Positions 34,508-43,806 are shown, counted from the first letter of the stretch. The stretch: DNA of 64,000 nucleotides from Chryseobacterium daeguense DSM 19388 (GCF_000430825.1 NZ_AUMT01000008.1:158047-222046); one strand, 5' to 3'. The notes: a model not told the origin generated them from the letters alone. Program-made: numbers and translations.

Positions 34508-35074
34508 TTAAAAGAATTTCCCTCTGTTTCTCATATTAGGGTTATGCATGTGCTTTTGCATAGATGGCATTTTCAGCTGATCTTTCATCATTTTAATCTG
34601 GTCCGTCATCATTCCTGCACTGTCAAGCCTTTTTGCTTCTTCCAATAGTTTTTGCCCCTCCTGCTTTCTTCCTTTAGAAATTGCTGCGGCGGCAAGATTT
34701 AATGTAGCCATAGCTCTGTCATGCTTCATATTTAAGCCATATTCCAAAGCTTTTTTCATCAGAGGCTCCACTTTTGCAGGGTGATCCTGTGCCTGAGTCA
34801 GCCCCGTTAGATAATGAAAATATCCATACTGAGACTTGTGAAGCTGAGATTGGTAGTTGGTAATTTTAGAAAGCCATTCTGCGGCCTTTTCCATATTTTG
34901 TTTTCTCAATTGCCAGAAAGCCAAAAGAATATATTCATTTTTAAAGAAAAGTAAAACCGGTGAAGCAGAAAGTACGATCAAAACTATTCCCCAGCCGATA
35001 TTCCTGTTCATCATCAGATAAACAGCTACTGCAATAAATAAAGCAGAGATTCCGAACTTTATGTATTTATTCAT
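34508..35074 (-). CDS. Small membrane protein with a TPR-like region
   Basis: A 188-residue protein with two N-terminal membrane helices (FGISALFIAVAVYLM at 7-21 and IGWGIVLIVLSASPVLLFF at 26-44) and a cytoplasmic helical part of about 140 residues with TPR-like spacing (AAEWLSKITNYQSQL, MATLNLAAAAISKGRKQEG). The C-terminus is Met/His/Asn-rich. TPR domains bind proteins; no partner can be named. It lies 75 nt downstream of folA on the same strand, with a word-like tract between. Confidence 0.6.
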   Translation of the reverse strand: MNKYIKFGISALFIAVAVYLMMNRNIGWGIVLIVLSASPVLLFFKNEYILLAFWQLRKQNMEKAAEWLSKITNYQSQLHKSQYGYFHYLTGLTQAQDHPAKVEPLMKKALEYGLNMKHDRAMATLNLAAAAISKGRKQEGQKLLEEAKRLDSAGMMTDQIKMMKDQLKMPSMQKHMHNPNMRNRGKFF

Positions 35075-35149
35075 TAGTAAATTTTAGAAGTGCAAAGATA
35101 AAGAATTTAGAGGTTAGAAGCTAGCAGTTAGAAGCCAGAATTCTTACAA

Positions 35150-35644
35150 CTATTCACTTTTAACCTTATCAAATGTCTGGAAACAAAAATCATATTGATT
35201 TTTTTCGTCTTTTTCGTGGCAGGTTTCACTTACCTTTTTCCAGATTTTTTCATCGATTTTTGGAAAAAATGTATCTGCCTGAAGGTCTGCCTTCACTAAA
35301 GTAACTTCCAGCCTGTCAACTACATCCATTGTCTGCTCATAAATATTTCCGCCTCCGATGATAAAGATATCCTCATCAATTTTTTTTGCGAATTTCACAG
35401 CTTCTTTAATGCTTCCGACAATTAAAATCCCTTCTTCAAACCAGTCTTTCTGTCTGGAAACCACAATATTCGTACGGTTGGGAAGCGGTTTCCCGATGCT
35501 TTCATAGGTTTTTCTTCCCATAATCACCGGATGCCCCGAAGTAATATCTTTAAAGTGCTTTAAATCTTTCGGGAGATGCCAAAGCAACTGATTTTCAAAA
35601 CCAATTTCATTCTTCTCTCCCATTGCCACCACTATTGTCGTCAT
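35150..35644 (-). CDS. folA: Dihydrofolate reductase
   Basis: This enzyme reduces dihydrofolate to tetrahydrofolate with NADPH. The 164 residues show TIVVAMGEKNEIGFENQLLW with the substrate-binding segment, LPKDLKHFKDIT, VIMGRKTYESIGKPLPNR and IIGGGNIYEQ. The upstream open frame (to 35755) runs through the promoter core and is ignored. The start at 35644 gives the canonical N-terminus. It is divergent from lemA. Confidence 0.95.
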   Translation of the reverse strand: MTTIVVAMGEKNEIGFENQLLWHLPKDLKHFKDITSGHPVIMGRKTYESIGKPLPNRTNIVVSRQKDWFEEGILIVGSIKEAVKFAKKIDEDIFIIGGGNIYEQTMDVVDRLEVTLVKADLQADTFFPKIDEKIWKKVSETCHEKDEKNQYDFCFQTFDKVKSE

Positions 35645-35658
35645 TAAAATAATTTTTA

Positions 35659-35666
35659 CAAAATTA
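35659..35666 (-). promoter_or_regulatory. Promoter -7 element for folA
   Basis: The minus strand reads TAATTTTG, ending 14 nt before the folA ATG. Confidence 0.6.
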
Positions 35667-35678
35667 GCACATAATTTG

Positions 35679-35686
35679 TATATTTG
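35679..35686 (+). promoter_or_regulatory. Promoter -7 element for lemA operon
   Basis: TATATTTG ends 34 nt before the lemA ATG, back to back with the folA element. Confidence 0.55.
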
Positions 35687-35720
35687 GTAAGCACAAAAAA
35701 ATTTTAAAAAAAAATAAACT

Positions 35721-36329
35721 ATGAAAAACAAGGGCTGTCTGAGCGCCGGAACCATCGGTATTGCTCTCCTTATTATTGTTGCAGTATTATTTTTCTGGGG
35801 GAAAAGCGGCTACAATAGCTTTGTAACGAAAGAACAAAATGTAAATACAAAATGGTCTAATGTAGAGACCGTTTATCAAAAAAGAGCCAACCTGATCCCG
35901 AATCTGGAAAGAACGGTAAAATCATATTCAAAATTTGAGCAGGAAACTTTAACGAAAGTGATTGAAGCCCGTTCAAAAGCAACTTCTATCAACGTAGACC
36001 CTACGAATATGACAGAGCAGGATATCGCAAGATTCCAGGCTGCACAGGGTGAACTTACAGGTGCATTAAGCAGATTGATGGCCGTTGTAGAGCAGTATCC
36101 CAACTTGAAAGCGGATCAGCAGTACATTAATTTCCAGAGAGAATATACAGCTATCGAAAACAGCATCAGAACAGAAACTGTTTACTATAACGAAGCAGCT
36201 CAGGATTATAATACATCCATCAAAACTTTCCCGAATAATATTCTGGCGAATTTTACAAACTTTAAAGAAAAACCTTATTTCAAAGCGGATGCAGGAGCTC
36301 AGAAAGCACCTGAAGTATTCTCAGAATAA
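35721..36329 (+). CDS. LemA family protein
   Basis: A 202-residue membrane-anchored protein with one N-terminal helix (TIGIALLIIVAVLFFWG, 11-27) and a helical outer domain typical of LemA (KWSNVETVYQKRANLIPNLE, then RFQAAQGELTGALSRLMAV). The function is not known; LemA and TPM-domain genes are widely paired. It is the first gene of a three-gene operon, and its TAA overlaps the next ATG by one base. Confidence 0.93.
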   Translation: MKNKGCLSAGTIGIALLIIVAVLFFWGKSGYNSFVTKEQNVNTKWSNVETVYQKRANLIPNLERTVKSYSKFEQETLTKVIEARSKATSINVDPTNMTEQDIARFQAAQGELTGALSRLMAVVEQYPNLKADQQYINFQREYTAIENSIRTETVYYNEAAQDYNTSIKTFPNNILANFTNFKEKPYFKADAGAQKAPEVFSE

Positions 36330-36760
36330 TGGATAATAAATTCTTAACAAATCAGCAGATAGCTTCCCTCGTGGAAGCTATTCAGTCTGCGGAAGATCAT
36401 TCCACCGGCGAAATAAGGGTGCATATAGATTCCAATACAGAAGGAGACAATGCTAAAATTGCCTTCAAGGTTTTCGAAGAATTATGCCTGAATAAAACCA
36501 AGGAAAGAAATGCCGTGCTTTTCCATGTCAATTTTGAACAAAAATACCTTACCATCATCGGGGATAAAGGAATTCATGAAAAAGTACACCAGTCTTACTG
36601 GGATCATCTGCACGACTTTATTACCTCTGAATTTGCAAAAGGAAATTATTACAAAGCCTTAAAAAGCGCTATCCTGGAAACAGGTTTGGAATTAAAGAAA
36701 CACTTTCCCATAACAGGCGAGAACCACAACGAATTACCTAATGAAATTACGTTCTCTTAA
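36329..36760 (+). CDS. TPM-domain protein, soluble
   Basis: A 143-residue TPM-fold (YgcG/TLP18.3/Psb32) protein without signal peptide. Typical segments are AIQSAEDHSTGEIRVHI and NAVLFHVNFEQKYLTIIGDK. In plants and cyanobacteria the fold serves photosystem repair; in bacteria the role is unclear. It overlaps lemA by one base and the next gene by 20 nt, so translation of all three is probably coupled. Confidence 0.9.
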   Translation: MDNKFLTNQQIASLVEAIQSAEDHSTGEIRVHIDSNTEGDNAKIAFKVFEELCLNKTKERNAVLFHVNFEQKYLTIIGDKGIHEKVHQSYWDHLHDFITSEFAKGNYYKALKSAILETGLELKKHFPITGENHNELPNEITFS

Positions 36761-37553
36761 AATAGTATTTTCATTTCTACTGATCTGCTTTTACACTTTT
36801 GTATCAGCACAATATACTGTTCCGGAAAAACCGGCTGTTCTTTATCCTGTTTTTGATGAAGCTAATCTATTGAGCCAGCAGGAAAAAGACGATCTTAATA
36901 AAAAGCTGATTGCCTTTGCAGATTCTACCTCAACGGAAATTGAAGTGGTGATTATAAAGTCTACCAAAGGTGAAGATGTGAATTTTCTGGCTACCATGTT
37001 CGGCCAAAAGTGGAAAATAGGTAAAAAAGGCGTTGATAACGGCATTGTTTTTTTAATTGCAACAGAAGACCGAACCATGTCTATCCAGCAGGGAAGAGCT
37101 GTTGAGCAGTATCTCACGGCATCTGTTGCAGGACAGATCCTAGACTATATCGTGACTCCTCATTTCAAGCAGGGCGAATGGTACGAAGGAATCAACCGTG
37201 GAACTTCTGCCATTATGGAAGCCGTACAGGGGAAATTCAAACCATTGAATGACCAGGAAGCAGGAGGAGATGGTGGTGTAGGAAAAATTCTGATAATTGC
37301 TTTTATCATTTTCATTATCCTGATTATTATTTTCGGGAACAGAGGCGGAGGTCGCGGCGGCGGCAATTATGATGATGACGATGTCATTTTATCCAAAAGA
37401 GGACGCAGAAATTATCCTGGCGGATTTTTCCCTTTCCCGGGCAGCTTCGGAGGAGGAGGCTTTGGTGGTGGCAGTTCCGGTGGTGGCGGTGGCTTTGGAG
37501 GCTTCGGCGGTGGCGGAAGTTTCGGAGGCGGTGGTGCTTCGGGAGGATGGTAG
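36741..37553 (+). CDS. TPM-domain protein with membrane anchor and glycine-rich tail
   Basis: A 270-residue exported protein: signal peptide (KIVFSFLLICFYTFVSAQ), TPM domain with VLYPVFDEANLLSQQEKDDL and STEIEVVIIKSTKGED, one membrane helix (KILIIAFIIFIILIIIFG, about 182-199), then a Gly-rich tail with blocks such as SFGGGGFGGGSSGGGGG. The same architecture is found in YgcG-like proteins. Its first 20 nt overlap the upstream TPM gene. The sequence becomes locally GC-rich because of the Gly tail. Confidence 0.92.
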   Translation: MKLRSLKIVFSFLLICFYTFVSAQYTVPEKPAVLYPVFDEANLLSQQEKDDLNKKLIAFADSTSTEIEVVIIKSTKGEDVNFLATMFGQKWKIGKKGVDNGIVFLIATEDRTMSIQQGRAVEQYLTASVAGQILDYIVTPHFKQGEWYEGINRGTSAIMEAVQGKFKPLNDQEAGGDGGVGKILIIAFIIFIILIIIFGNRGGGRGGGNYDDDDVILSKRGRRNYPGGFFPFPGSFGGGGFGGGSSGGGGGFGGFGGGGSFGGGGASGGW

Positions 37554-37945
37554 AAATATCTGTTTGCTTTCTTCTGAATCTCTTTAAATTACTTTAAAAA
37601 TTAAAATAATTATTTGAAATACATTTCCACAATGTTTGTCATTTCGTAGGAATCTGAGCTGTTTTATTTAAACAAAATCGAGATTCTTACGGAAAGACAA
37701 ACACTATTAAATTAAATTTAATTAATTTGAATAAGAGATTCTTCCTTCGTCAGAATGACAGCAACACCGTTCTTTACTGAGAAAAATGCCTTTACAAACT
37801 AAAAAATATCCTCAATTCATTTAAAACTCATTCGTTATTTTTATTTAACTTAAAATTCTATTTTTTATATTAAAAAATTAATAAACCTAATTAAAACCTA
37901 CCTTTAATGTAAGCTTTTTTCATTATATTTACTGAAAAGAGGCTT
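37554..37945. repeat. Long non-coding spacer with palindromic repeats
   Basis: No gene was found in these 392 nt. A diverged GTTTGTCA palindrome has arms at 37634-37655 and 37681-37702 that agree at 19 of 22 positions. A further half-element, agattcttccttcgtcagaa followed by tgac, lies at about 37735-37760. The rest is AT-rich; the run aaacctacctttaatgtaag just before the next gene may hold its promoter. Confidence 0.6.
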
Positions 37946-38467
37946 ATGAAGAAGACGTTGGTAGTTTTTGCGCACCCTTATTTAGAGCACTCAAACTCAA
38001 ATGTAGAGCTCATCAATTTCTATGTCCGTCATCAGCATTTTACCCTTCGGGATCTTTACGAAGAATATCCGGATTTTCATATTGCCGCTTTTCGTGAAAG
38101 AAAAAGATTAAAAACTTACGACCGTTTTATTTTCCAGTTTCCTCTAATCTGGTTTGGAATGCCGCCCTTGCTTAGGCTTTGGATAGATGAAGTTTTTGAT
38201 CGCGACTGGCTGAAAGAGGGAGAATACAATCCTCTGGAAGGCAAAGAAGTTCATATTCTCGTCACCACAGGCGGAAAACAAAGATCTTTTACCAAAGAAG
38301 GAACTTATAAATACACCGTGGAAGAATTGATCAGCGGACTGATTGTTTCCCTCAATGTTTTTAAAGCCAATATCAAAAATATCAAAATCGTTTACGAAGC
38401 CAATAAATTATCAAAAAAAGATATCATTCTGCATAAGCAGGAGTTCGCAGAATCTCTGAATCAGTAA
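37946..38467 (+). CDS. KefF-like NAD(P)H oxidoreductase
   Basis: A flavodoxin-fold protein of 173 residues, similar to the KefF/MdaB ancillary subunits. Motifs are LVVFAHPYLEHSNSN for FMN phosphate binding, FQFPLIWFGMPPLLRLWIDE, and LVTTGGKQRSFTKEG. In E. coli KefF binds KefC and boosts K+ efflux when electrophile-glutathione adducts form. The antiporter gene begins 4 nt after its stop, so the pair is an operon with a shared function. Whether glutathione is the signal in this organism is not shown. Confidence 0.87.
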   Translation: MKKTLVVFAHPYLEHSNSNVELINFYVRHQHFTLRDLYEEYPDFHIAAFRERKRLKTYDRFIFQFPLIWFGMPPLLRLWIDEVFDRDWLKEGEYNPLEGKEVHILVTTGGKQRSFTKEGTYKYTVEELISGLIVSLNVFKANIKNIKIVYEANKLSKKDIILHKQEFAESLNQ

Positions 38468-38471
38468 GCCT

Positions 38472-40355
38472 ATGGAAACCAGCCTAGCGATGAATACCCT
38501 TATTTTTTTAGGCGTTGCCATTATTATGGTTCCGCTGGCAAAAAAGCTGGGATTAAGCTCTGTAATTGGATACATCGCAGGAGGTATTATCATAGGGCCT
38601 TACGTTTTGAAGCTTACAGGGAAAGATGTGAACGACATTATGCACGCCAGCGAATTCGGGGTGATTATGCTTTTATTTTTGGTTGGCCTTGAGCTGGAAC
38701 CCAGAAAATTCTGGGATATGCGAAAAAAAATTGTTGGATTAGGGCTCACCCAGATGCTTTTAACGATTTCTTTGCTTTTTCTGGTTTTTATATGGGCCGG
38801 CTGGAGGGTTGATAAGGCGATTGCCATTGCCATGTGCTTTGCACTGTCTTCTACAGCTATTGTTCTGCAGACTTTGCAGGAAAAAAACAATTTGAAAACC
38901 CTCGCCGGGGAAGCTTCGTTTTCTACCCTTTTGTTTCAGGATATTGCGGTGATCCCTATTTTGGCTATACTTCCGCTTATTGCGAATTATAAAGCAAAAC
39001 ATAATGATAATGACATCCAGGTTCTCATCCAGACTTTACCCGAATGGCTTCAGTTTGCAACGGTAATCTTGGGTGTTGTGATACTAATTTTACTGGGACG
39101 CTACATTTTTGTTCCGTTTTTAAGATATGTTTCAAAATCAGGGATGACTGAACTTTTAACTGCCTCTTCCCTATTCCTGGTGATCGGCGTTTCAGAACTG
39201 ATGGTTGCCATTGGGCTTTCGCCAGCGTTAGGAGCTTTCCTTGCAGGCGTAATGCTTGCCAACAGTGAGTTCAGACACGAGCTTGAAGCACAGATTGATC
39301 CCTTTAAAGGACTTTTGCTCGCCGTATTTTTTGTAAGTGTGGGTTCTACAATGAATTTCAATATCATTCAGAATGATCCGGTATTTATTTTCAGTACTGT
39401 TTTTGCGGTTTTAGCTATAAAATTTATTGTTTTGTATGCTATTGGAAAATTCTTCAGGATAGACAGCCCTCAAAGCCTGTTTTATGCATTTGCACTTTCG
39501 CAGGTGGGAGAATTTGCTTTTGTATTGATTAACTACGCCTCAAGCCTTTATCTCATCAGTCCTGAACTGAATGCACAAATGATGGCCGTAACGGCAATTA
39601 CCATGTGCATTACACCATTTCTTTTAATGATTAATGATAAGCTGATTACTCCAAGATTTATCAGGGAAATTCCGGAAGGCAATCATGATTTTAATATTCT
39701 GGACAGTAATGTTTCTCAAAAGAAAATCATTATTGTAGGCTTCGGGCATTTCGGAAGTACGGTGGGAAGACTTTTAAAGGCCAATAAAATCTCAGCCACT
39801 GTCCTGGACCGGGATTCTGACAGGGTAAAATTATTGAGAAGCTACGGTTTCAAAGTATATTACGGTGATGCCACCAAAATTCCCACCTTAAGAGCTGCGG
39901 GAATTGAAGATGCCGAAATTCTGGTCCTTTGTCTTGATGATCCTGATGATAATAAATTCATTGCAGATCTGGTTCGCGAACATTATCCTAAAGTGAAAAT
40001 TTTCGTGAGGGCTAAAAACAGGCTGGATGCCTATGATTACCTCAACAACGGAATTACAAATATCTACCGCGAAACACTGGGAACCGCCGTTGATATGGCA
40101 GTGGACGTTCTTCATGAAACCGGAATGCGAAAATATGCAGCAAGGCGCCTCGCACAAAGATTTATGGCTATTGATAAAGCTTCCGTAAAAAAATTAGCCA
40201 AAATGAAAGAAGAGGAAGACGAGCTTATTCTCTTTACCACAAAAGAAATCCTCCAGCGAGAGGAGGAATTATTGGCTTACGATAATCTTAATTTTGATAA
40301 CCGCGAATGGGAAGGTTCCTCATCCGATGAAGAAGATGAGGAAGCTGCCGGCTAG
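38472..40355 (+). CDS. Kef-type K+/H+ antiporter (CPA2 family) with TrkA-N domain
   Basis: A 627-residue protein with about 12 membrane helices (residues 8-390) of the Na_H_exchanger type, including ASFSTLLFQDIAVIPILAIL with the conserved Gln-Asp and GLSPALGAFLAGVMLANSEF. A cytoplasmic TrkA-N nucleotide-binding domain starts at KIIIVGFGHFGSTVGRLL. Upon gating it would release K+ and acidify the cytoplasm to protect against electrophiles. It pairs with the KefF-like gene upstream. The acidic tail ends right against the convergent DUF2807 gene with no spacer. Confidence 0.93.
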   Translation: METSLAMNTLIFLGVAIIMVPLAKKLGLSSVIGYIAGGIIIGPYVLKLTGKDVNDIMHASEFGVIMLLFLVGLELEPRKFWDMRKKIVGLGLTQMLLTISLLFLVFIWAGWRVDKAIAIAMCFALSSTAIVLQTLQEKNNLKTLAGEASFSTLLFQDIAVIPILAILPLIANYKAKHNDNDIQVLIQTLPEWLQFATVILGVVILILLGRYIFVPFLRYVSKSGMTELLTASSLFLVIGVSELMVAIGLSPALGAFLAGVMLANSEFRHELEAQIDPFKGLLLAVFFVSVGSTMNFNIIQNDPVFIFSTVFAVLAIKFIVLYAIGKFFRIDSPQSLFYAFALSQVGEFAFVLINYASSLYLISPELNAQMMAVTAITMCITPFLLMINDKLITPRFIREIPEGNHDFNILDSNVSQKKIIIVGFGHFGSTVGRLLKANKISATVLDRDSDRVKLLRSYGFKVYYGDATKIPTLRAAGIEDAEILVLCLDDPDDNKFIADLVREHYPKVKIFVRAKNRLDAYDYLNNGITNIYRETLGTAVDMAVDVLHETGMRKYAARRLAQRFMAIDKASVKKLAKMKEEEDELILFTTKEILQREEELLAYDNLNFDNREWEGSSSDEEDEEAAG

Positions 40356-41177
40356 TTATTGGATACTTACGCTTCCGCCACTGCTTTCTTCTTTAGTTAC
40401 CGTAGTTACATTTCCTTTTTTATACACATTTACACTTCCGGCTGATGAGGCTTCTGCTTTAATGGATGAAGAAGCACTGATCTGTATGCTTGCGCCGCTG
40501 GAAGCTTCTGCGTCTACATTATTTGCAATTACATTTTCTGCAGATATGCTGCTTCCTGATGAAGAAGTAACTTCCGCATTTTTTGCTTTTCCTGAAATAT
40601 TAATGCTCGCAGCTGAAGATGCGTCCACATCCAGGTCTACCGCCCAAACTTTCCCATTGAAATTGCTGCTGCTATCCGCAGAAAGATCAAAGTCATTCGC
40701 TTCAAGATCACCGGAAACAGTTGCTGCACTGGATATCTCAATGGTTGTTTTATCCTGAACGAACTTATCTTTTACCGTAATTTTAGCAGCTGAATTGGCA
40801 TTAAGCTTTGTAAAATCTTTGGTATAAATTTTTGCGGAAACATTATGGGTGTTCATCACGCGGATTCCTTTTTTGTAATGGATATGAAGTTTTCCACCGC
40901 TTATATCCACCAATACCTCATCTATGATATTTTCAGGAGCGGAAATCACTACTTTTTCAATATCAGATTTTATAATTTCAGCGTCAATAGCCTGTGAAAC
41001 TTCGATTTCATCAAAATCTCCGGTTACTTCCTTTTGCCTGATGGGGCCGTTATCATTTGTAACAACTTTTTCTACCCAGTTGTTTTTTTCATTTTCGTTG
41101 TTTCTCCTGTCATGCTTTCCTTCACAAGATGATAATAGAACAATTGCCGCAGAAATAAAAAGTGTTGTTGATTTCAT
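40356..41177 (-). CDS. DUF2807 (GIN-domain) lipoprotein
   Basis: A 273-residue lipoprotein (LLSSC, Cys18) of the Bacteroidota head-GIN family, a beta-helix-like fold. The family opening GDFDEIEVSQAIDAEII is present, and the later part has repeats of Asp/Ser/Ala-rich strands (SSAATVSGDLEANDF, SSSGSSISAENV). It is thought to be surface or periplasmic; the function is unknown. Its stop codon is immediately adjacent to that of the antiporter gene (40353-40355 versus 40356-40358). Confidence 0.88.
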   Translation of the reverse strand: MKSTTLFISAAIVLLSSCEGKHDRRNNENEKNNWVEKVVTNDNGPIRQKEVTGDFDEIEVSQAIDAEIIKSDIEKVVISAPENIIDEVLVDISGGKLHIHYKKGIRVMNTHNVSAKIYTKDFTKLNANSAAKITVKDKFVQDKTTIEISSAATVSGDLEANDFDLSADSSSNFNGKVWAVDLDVDASSAASINISGKAKNAEVTSSSGSSISAENVIANNVDAEASSGASIQISASSSIKAEASSAGSVNVYKKGNVTTVTKEESSGGSVSIQ

Positions 41178-41381
41178 GTTACTGTTTTTTGGTATTGATG
41201 TATATATAGTTTAATAACAACTAATTTATGAAAAATATTACATCTGTTTTGATAAATATTTATTTACATAAAGCCAAAGCCCTGCGAACCTTAAATTGTT
41301 TCCATTTCTTATATTCCATTTGTTTATATAGCATATTTATATTTAAGTTTAATATCTTTATGCTTTATTAATAACTAATTT

Positions 41382-43523
41382 ATGAAGAAGATTTCATCGG
41401 TATTATTAATCTCTGCAATAGCATTTAATCAATCTTGTACTACAATGAAAAGCACCGATACCCAGCAGGAAGTTCCGGCTCCCGACGCATCCCTTTCCTC
41501 AAACCCGTTCATGAAGAAAAGCAAGCTTCAGTACGAAGCACCGGAGTTTGATAAAATTAAAAATGAACATTTTAAACCGGCTTTCGATTTCGGATTAAAA
41601 CAACATGATGCTGAAATCCTGAAAATAGCCAATAATCCTGATATGCCGACATTCGAAAACACGATTGTAGCCCTGGAAAAAAGCGGTGAAGTTCTGAAAA
41701 GAGCCATGATTGTATTTTCAAACTTAACAAGCGCTAACACCAACCCAACTTTACAGGCACTTGATGAAGAATATGCACCTGTTTTTGCGGCACATTCTGA
41801 TAAAATGTACCTGAATGAAAATCTGTATAAAAGAATTAAATCCATCAACGATAACGGGCTGGATTCTGAAAGCAAAAGACTTTTACAATTTTACAAGCAG
41901 AATTTTGAAATTGCCGGAGCTAATCTTTCTGCAGCCGACAAAGAAAAATTAAAGCAGGTAAACCAGGAATTAGCTTCCCTTTCCACACAATATTCCAATA
42001 AATTGCTGGAAGCCAGAAAACAGGGCGGCGTTTTCTTCTCTTATGCTAAAGAACTGGACGGACTTTCCGCCGATGAAATTGCGGCTGCTGCAAGTGATGC
42101 TAAAAACGCCGGAAAACCGGGACAATATTTATTAGCACTGCAAAATACTACACAACAGCCACTTTTACAAAACCTTAAAAACAGGGCAACAAGAGAAAAA
42201 CTCTTCAAGGCATCCTGGCTGAGAGCTGAAAAAGGTGATGGAAGCGATACTAGAGAAACCATTGAAAAATTAGCAAAGCTCAGACTTAAAAAAGCTCAGA
42301 TTTTAGGAAAAAAAAGCTTTGCAGAATGGAAACTGCAGGATCAGATGGCAAAAACACCTGAAGCTGCTACAAAACTGATGAACCAGATTGCTACACCTGC
42401 TGTAGAAACAGCAAAACGTGAAGCTAAAGATATTCAGGACTTAATAGATCAGCAAAAGGGAGGCTTCAAAGTGGAGCCCTGGGATTGGAATTTTTATGCC
42501 GAACAGGTAAGAAAAGCAAAATTTGATCTTGATGAAAGTGAAATAAAACCTTATTTTGAAATTACAACAGTTTTAGAGAAAGGAGTTTTTTTCGCGGCTG
42601 AAAAATTTTACGGATTAACATTCAAAAAGAGGACTGATCTTCCGGTTTATCATCCTGATGTGGTTACCTATGAAGTTTTCGACCATGATGGAAAATCTAT
42701 TGCGATTTATTATCTGGATTTTTATACAAGAGATTCCAAAAACGGAGGCGCATGGATGAGCAATTTTGTTGAGCAATCTTATTTATTGGGAACCAAACCG
42801 GTGATTGTCAACTGCTACAATTATCAGAAGCCGGCTCCGGGAAAACCTTCATTAATAAGCTATGATGATGTGACAACTATTTTCCATGAATTTGGCCATT
42901 CTATCCACGGAATGTTTGCCAGTCAGAAATATCCTTCCCTTTCCGGAACAAATGTACCGAGAGATTTTGTGGAGTTTCCTTCACAGATTAATGAACACTG
43001 GGCTTTAGATCCTGTTGTTTTGAAGAATTATGCGCTTCATTATGAAACAAAACAGCCGATTCCGCAGGCATTAGTTGATAAAATTAAAAAAGCTGCCACC
43101 TTCAATCAAGGATATATGACGACGGAATTGGTTTCTGCGGCGGCTCTTGATATGGATTGGCATACCGTAACAAATGAAAGCCAGCTTATTCCTGTTCTGG
43201 ATTTTGAAAAACAATCCTTAATGAATCATGGATTTACCTTATCTACGGTTCCTCCAAGATATCATACTCCTTATTTTGCACATATCTGGGGAGGTGGTTA
43301 TTCTGCAGGATATTACGCTTACCTATGGTCCGAAACGCTGGATAATGACGCTTGGGAATGGATTAAAAACAACGGCGGACTGACAAGAGAAAACGGTGAC
43401 CGTTTCAGAAAATATATTCTTTCTGTAGGAAATTCTGTTGATCTGAATCAGGCATTCAGGGATTTTACAGGACACGATCCGGATATTAAACCTTTATTGA
43501 GAAGCAGAGGTTTTATTAAATAA
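41382..43523 (+). CDS. M3-family zinc metallopeptidase (dipeptidyl carboxypeptidase-like lipoprotein)
   Basis: A 713-residue zinc peptidase of the thimet-oligopeptidase/Dcp family. The catalytic site is HEFGH at 502-506, with the third zinc ligand expected in FPSQINEHWALDP. It has a lipoprotein signal with Cys19 (FNQSC), so it is exported and would trim peptides in the periplasm or on the surface, whereas E. coli Dcp is cytoplasmic. The length and the C-terminal segment PPRYHTPYFAHIWGGGYSAG match the family. A terminator follows. Confidence 0.93.
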   Translation: MKKISSVLLISAIAFNQSCTTMKSTDTQQEVPAPDASLSSNPFMKKSKLQYEAPEFDKIKNEHFKPAFDFGLKQHDAEILKIANNPDMPTFENTIVALEKSGEVLKRAMIVFSNLTSANTNPTLQALDEEYAPVFAAHSDKMYLNENLYKRIKSINDNGLDSESKRLLQFYKQNFEIAGANLSAADKEKLKQVNQELASLSTQYSNKLLEARKQGGVFFSYAKELDGLSADEIAAAASDAKNAGKPGQYLLALQNTTQQPLLQNLKNRATREKLFKASWLRAEKGDGSDTRETIEKLAKLRLKKAQILGKKSFAEWKLQDQMAKTPEAATKLMNQIATPAVETAKREAKDIQDLIDQQKGGFKVEPWDWNFYAEQVRKAKFDLDESEIKPYFEITTVLEKGVFFAAEKFYGLTFKKRTDLPVYHPDVVTYEVFDHDGKSIAIYYLDFYTRDSKNGGAWMSNFVEQSYLLGTKPVIVNCYNYQKPAPGKPSLISYDDVTTIFHEFGHSIHGMFASQKYPSLSGTNVPRDFVEFPSQINEHWALDPVVLKNYALHYETKQPIPQALVDKIKKAATFNQGYMTTELVSAAALDMDWHTVTNESQLIPVLDFEKQSLMNHGFTLSTVPPRYHTPYFAHIWGGGYSAGYYAYLWSETLDNDAWEWIKNNGGLTRENGDRFRKYILSVGNSVDLNQAFRDFTGHDPDIKPLLRSRGFIK

Positions 43524-43527
43524 ATTT

Positions 43528-43560
43528 TTAAAAGCATTCATTTTTTGGATGCTTTTTTAT
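43528..43560 (+). terminator. Terminator of the M3 peptidase gene
   Basis: The stem aaaagcat ... atgctttt is followed by a T-run, just after the stop. Confidence 0.75.
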
Positions 43561-43570
43561 TTCCCAAGTA

Positions 43571-43650
43571 TTGCACAGATTTTCACAGATGATTGTGCAC
43601 ATTTTTTCTTTTTAATATTATATAATAAACATTCGTGAAATCTGTGGGAG
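43571..43650. repeat. Imperfect palindrome with cacagattt words
   Basis: The left arm gcacagattttcacagatga and the right arm cattcgtgaaatctgtggg are complementary apart from a few bases. Related words appear at 52944-53083. Confidence 0.5.
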
Positions 43651-43659
43651 ATTTAATAT

Positions 43660-43727
43660 AAGTTTTGGCTAAAGCCATAATTGAGTTATTCTTTATTTAA
43701 ACGGGCTAAAGCCCGTTCCTATTGATA
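43660..43727. repeat. GGCTAAAGCC palindromic element, copy 2
   Basis: Shares aagttttggctaaagcca and acgggctaaagcccgt plus cctattgata (26 of 27 in the second block) with 20771-20834. It sits about 80 nt upstream of the YchJ gene. Confidence 0.75.
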
Positions 43728-43806
43728 CAGAATCCCTGAATAAACAATTAGATTCATTTTTGTGAAAAAATATTCCCGTAAATTTGTCCTTTAAAAAAAT
43801 CAAGAA

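Noticed and set aside
35645..35755. 37-codon N-terminal extension of folA
   Set aside because: It would run through the TAATTTTG promoter core and into the divergent lemA gene. The canonical DHFR N-terminus starts at 35644.
40294..40758. Plus-strand frame of 154 codons spanning the antiporter end
   Set aside because: It is the complement of the low-complexity Ser/Ala-rich DUF2807 coding sequence. Codon composition and lack of motifs argue against a gene.
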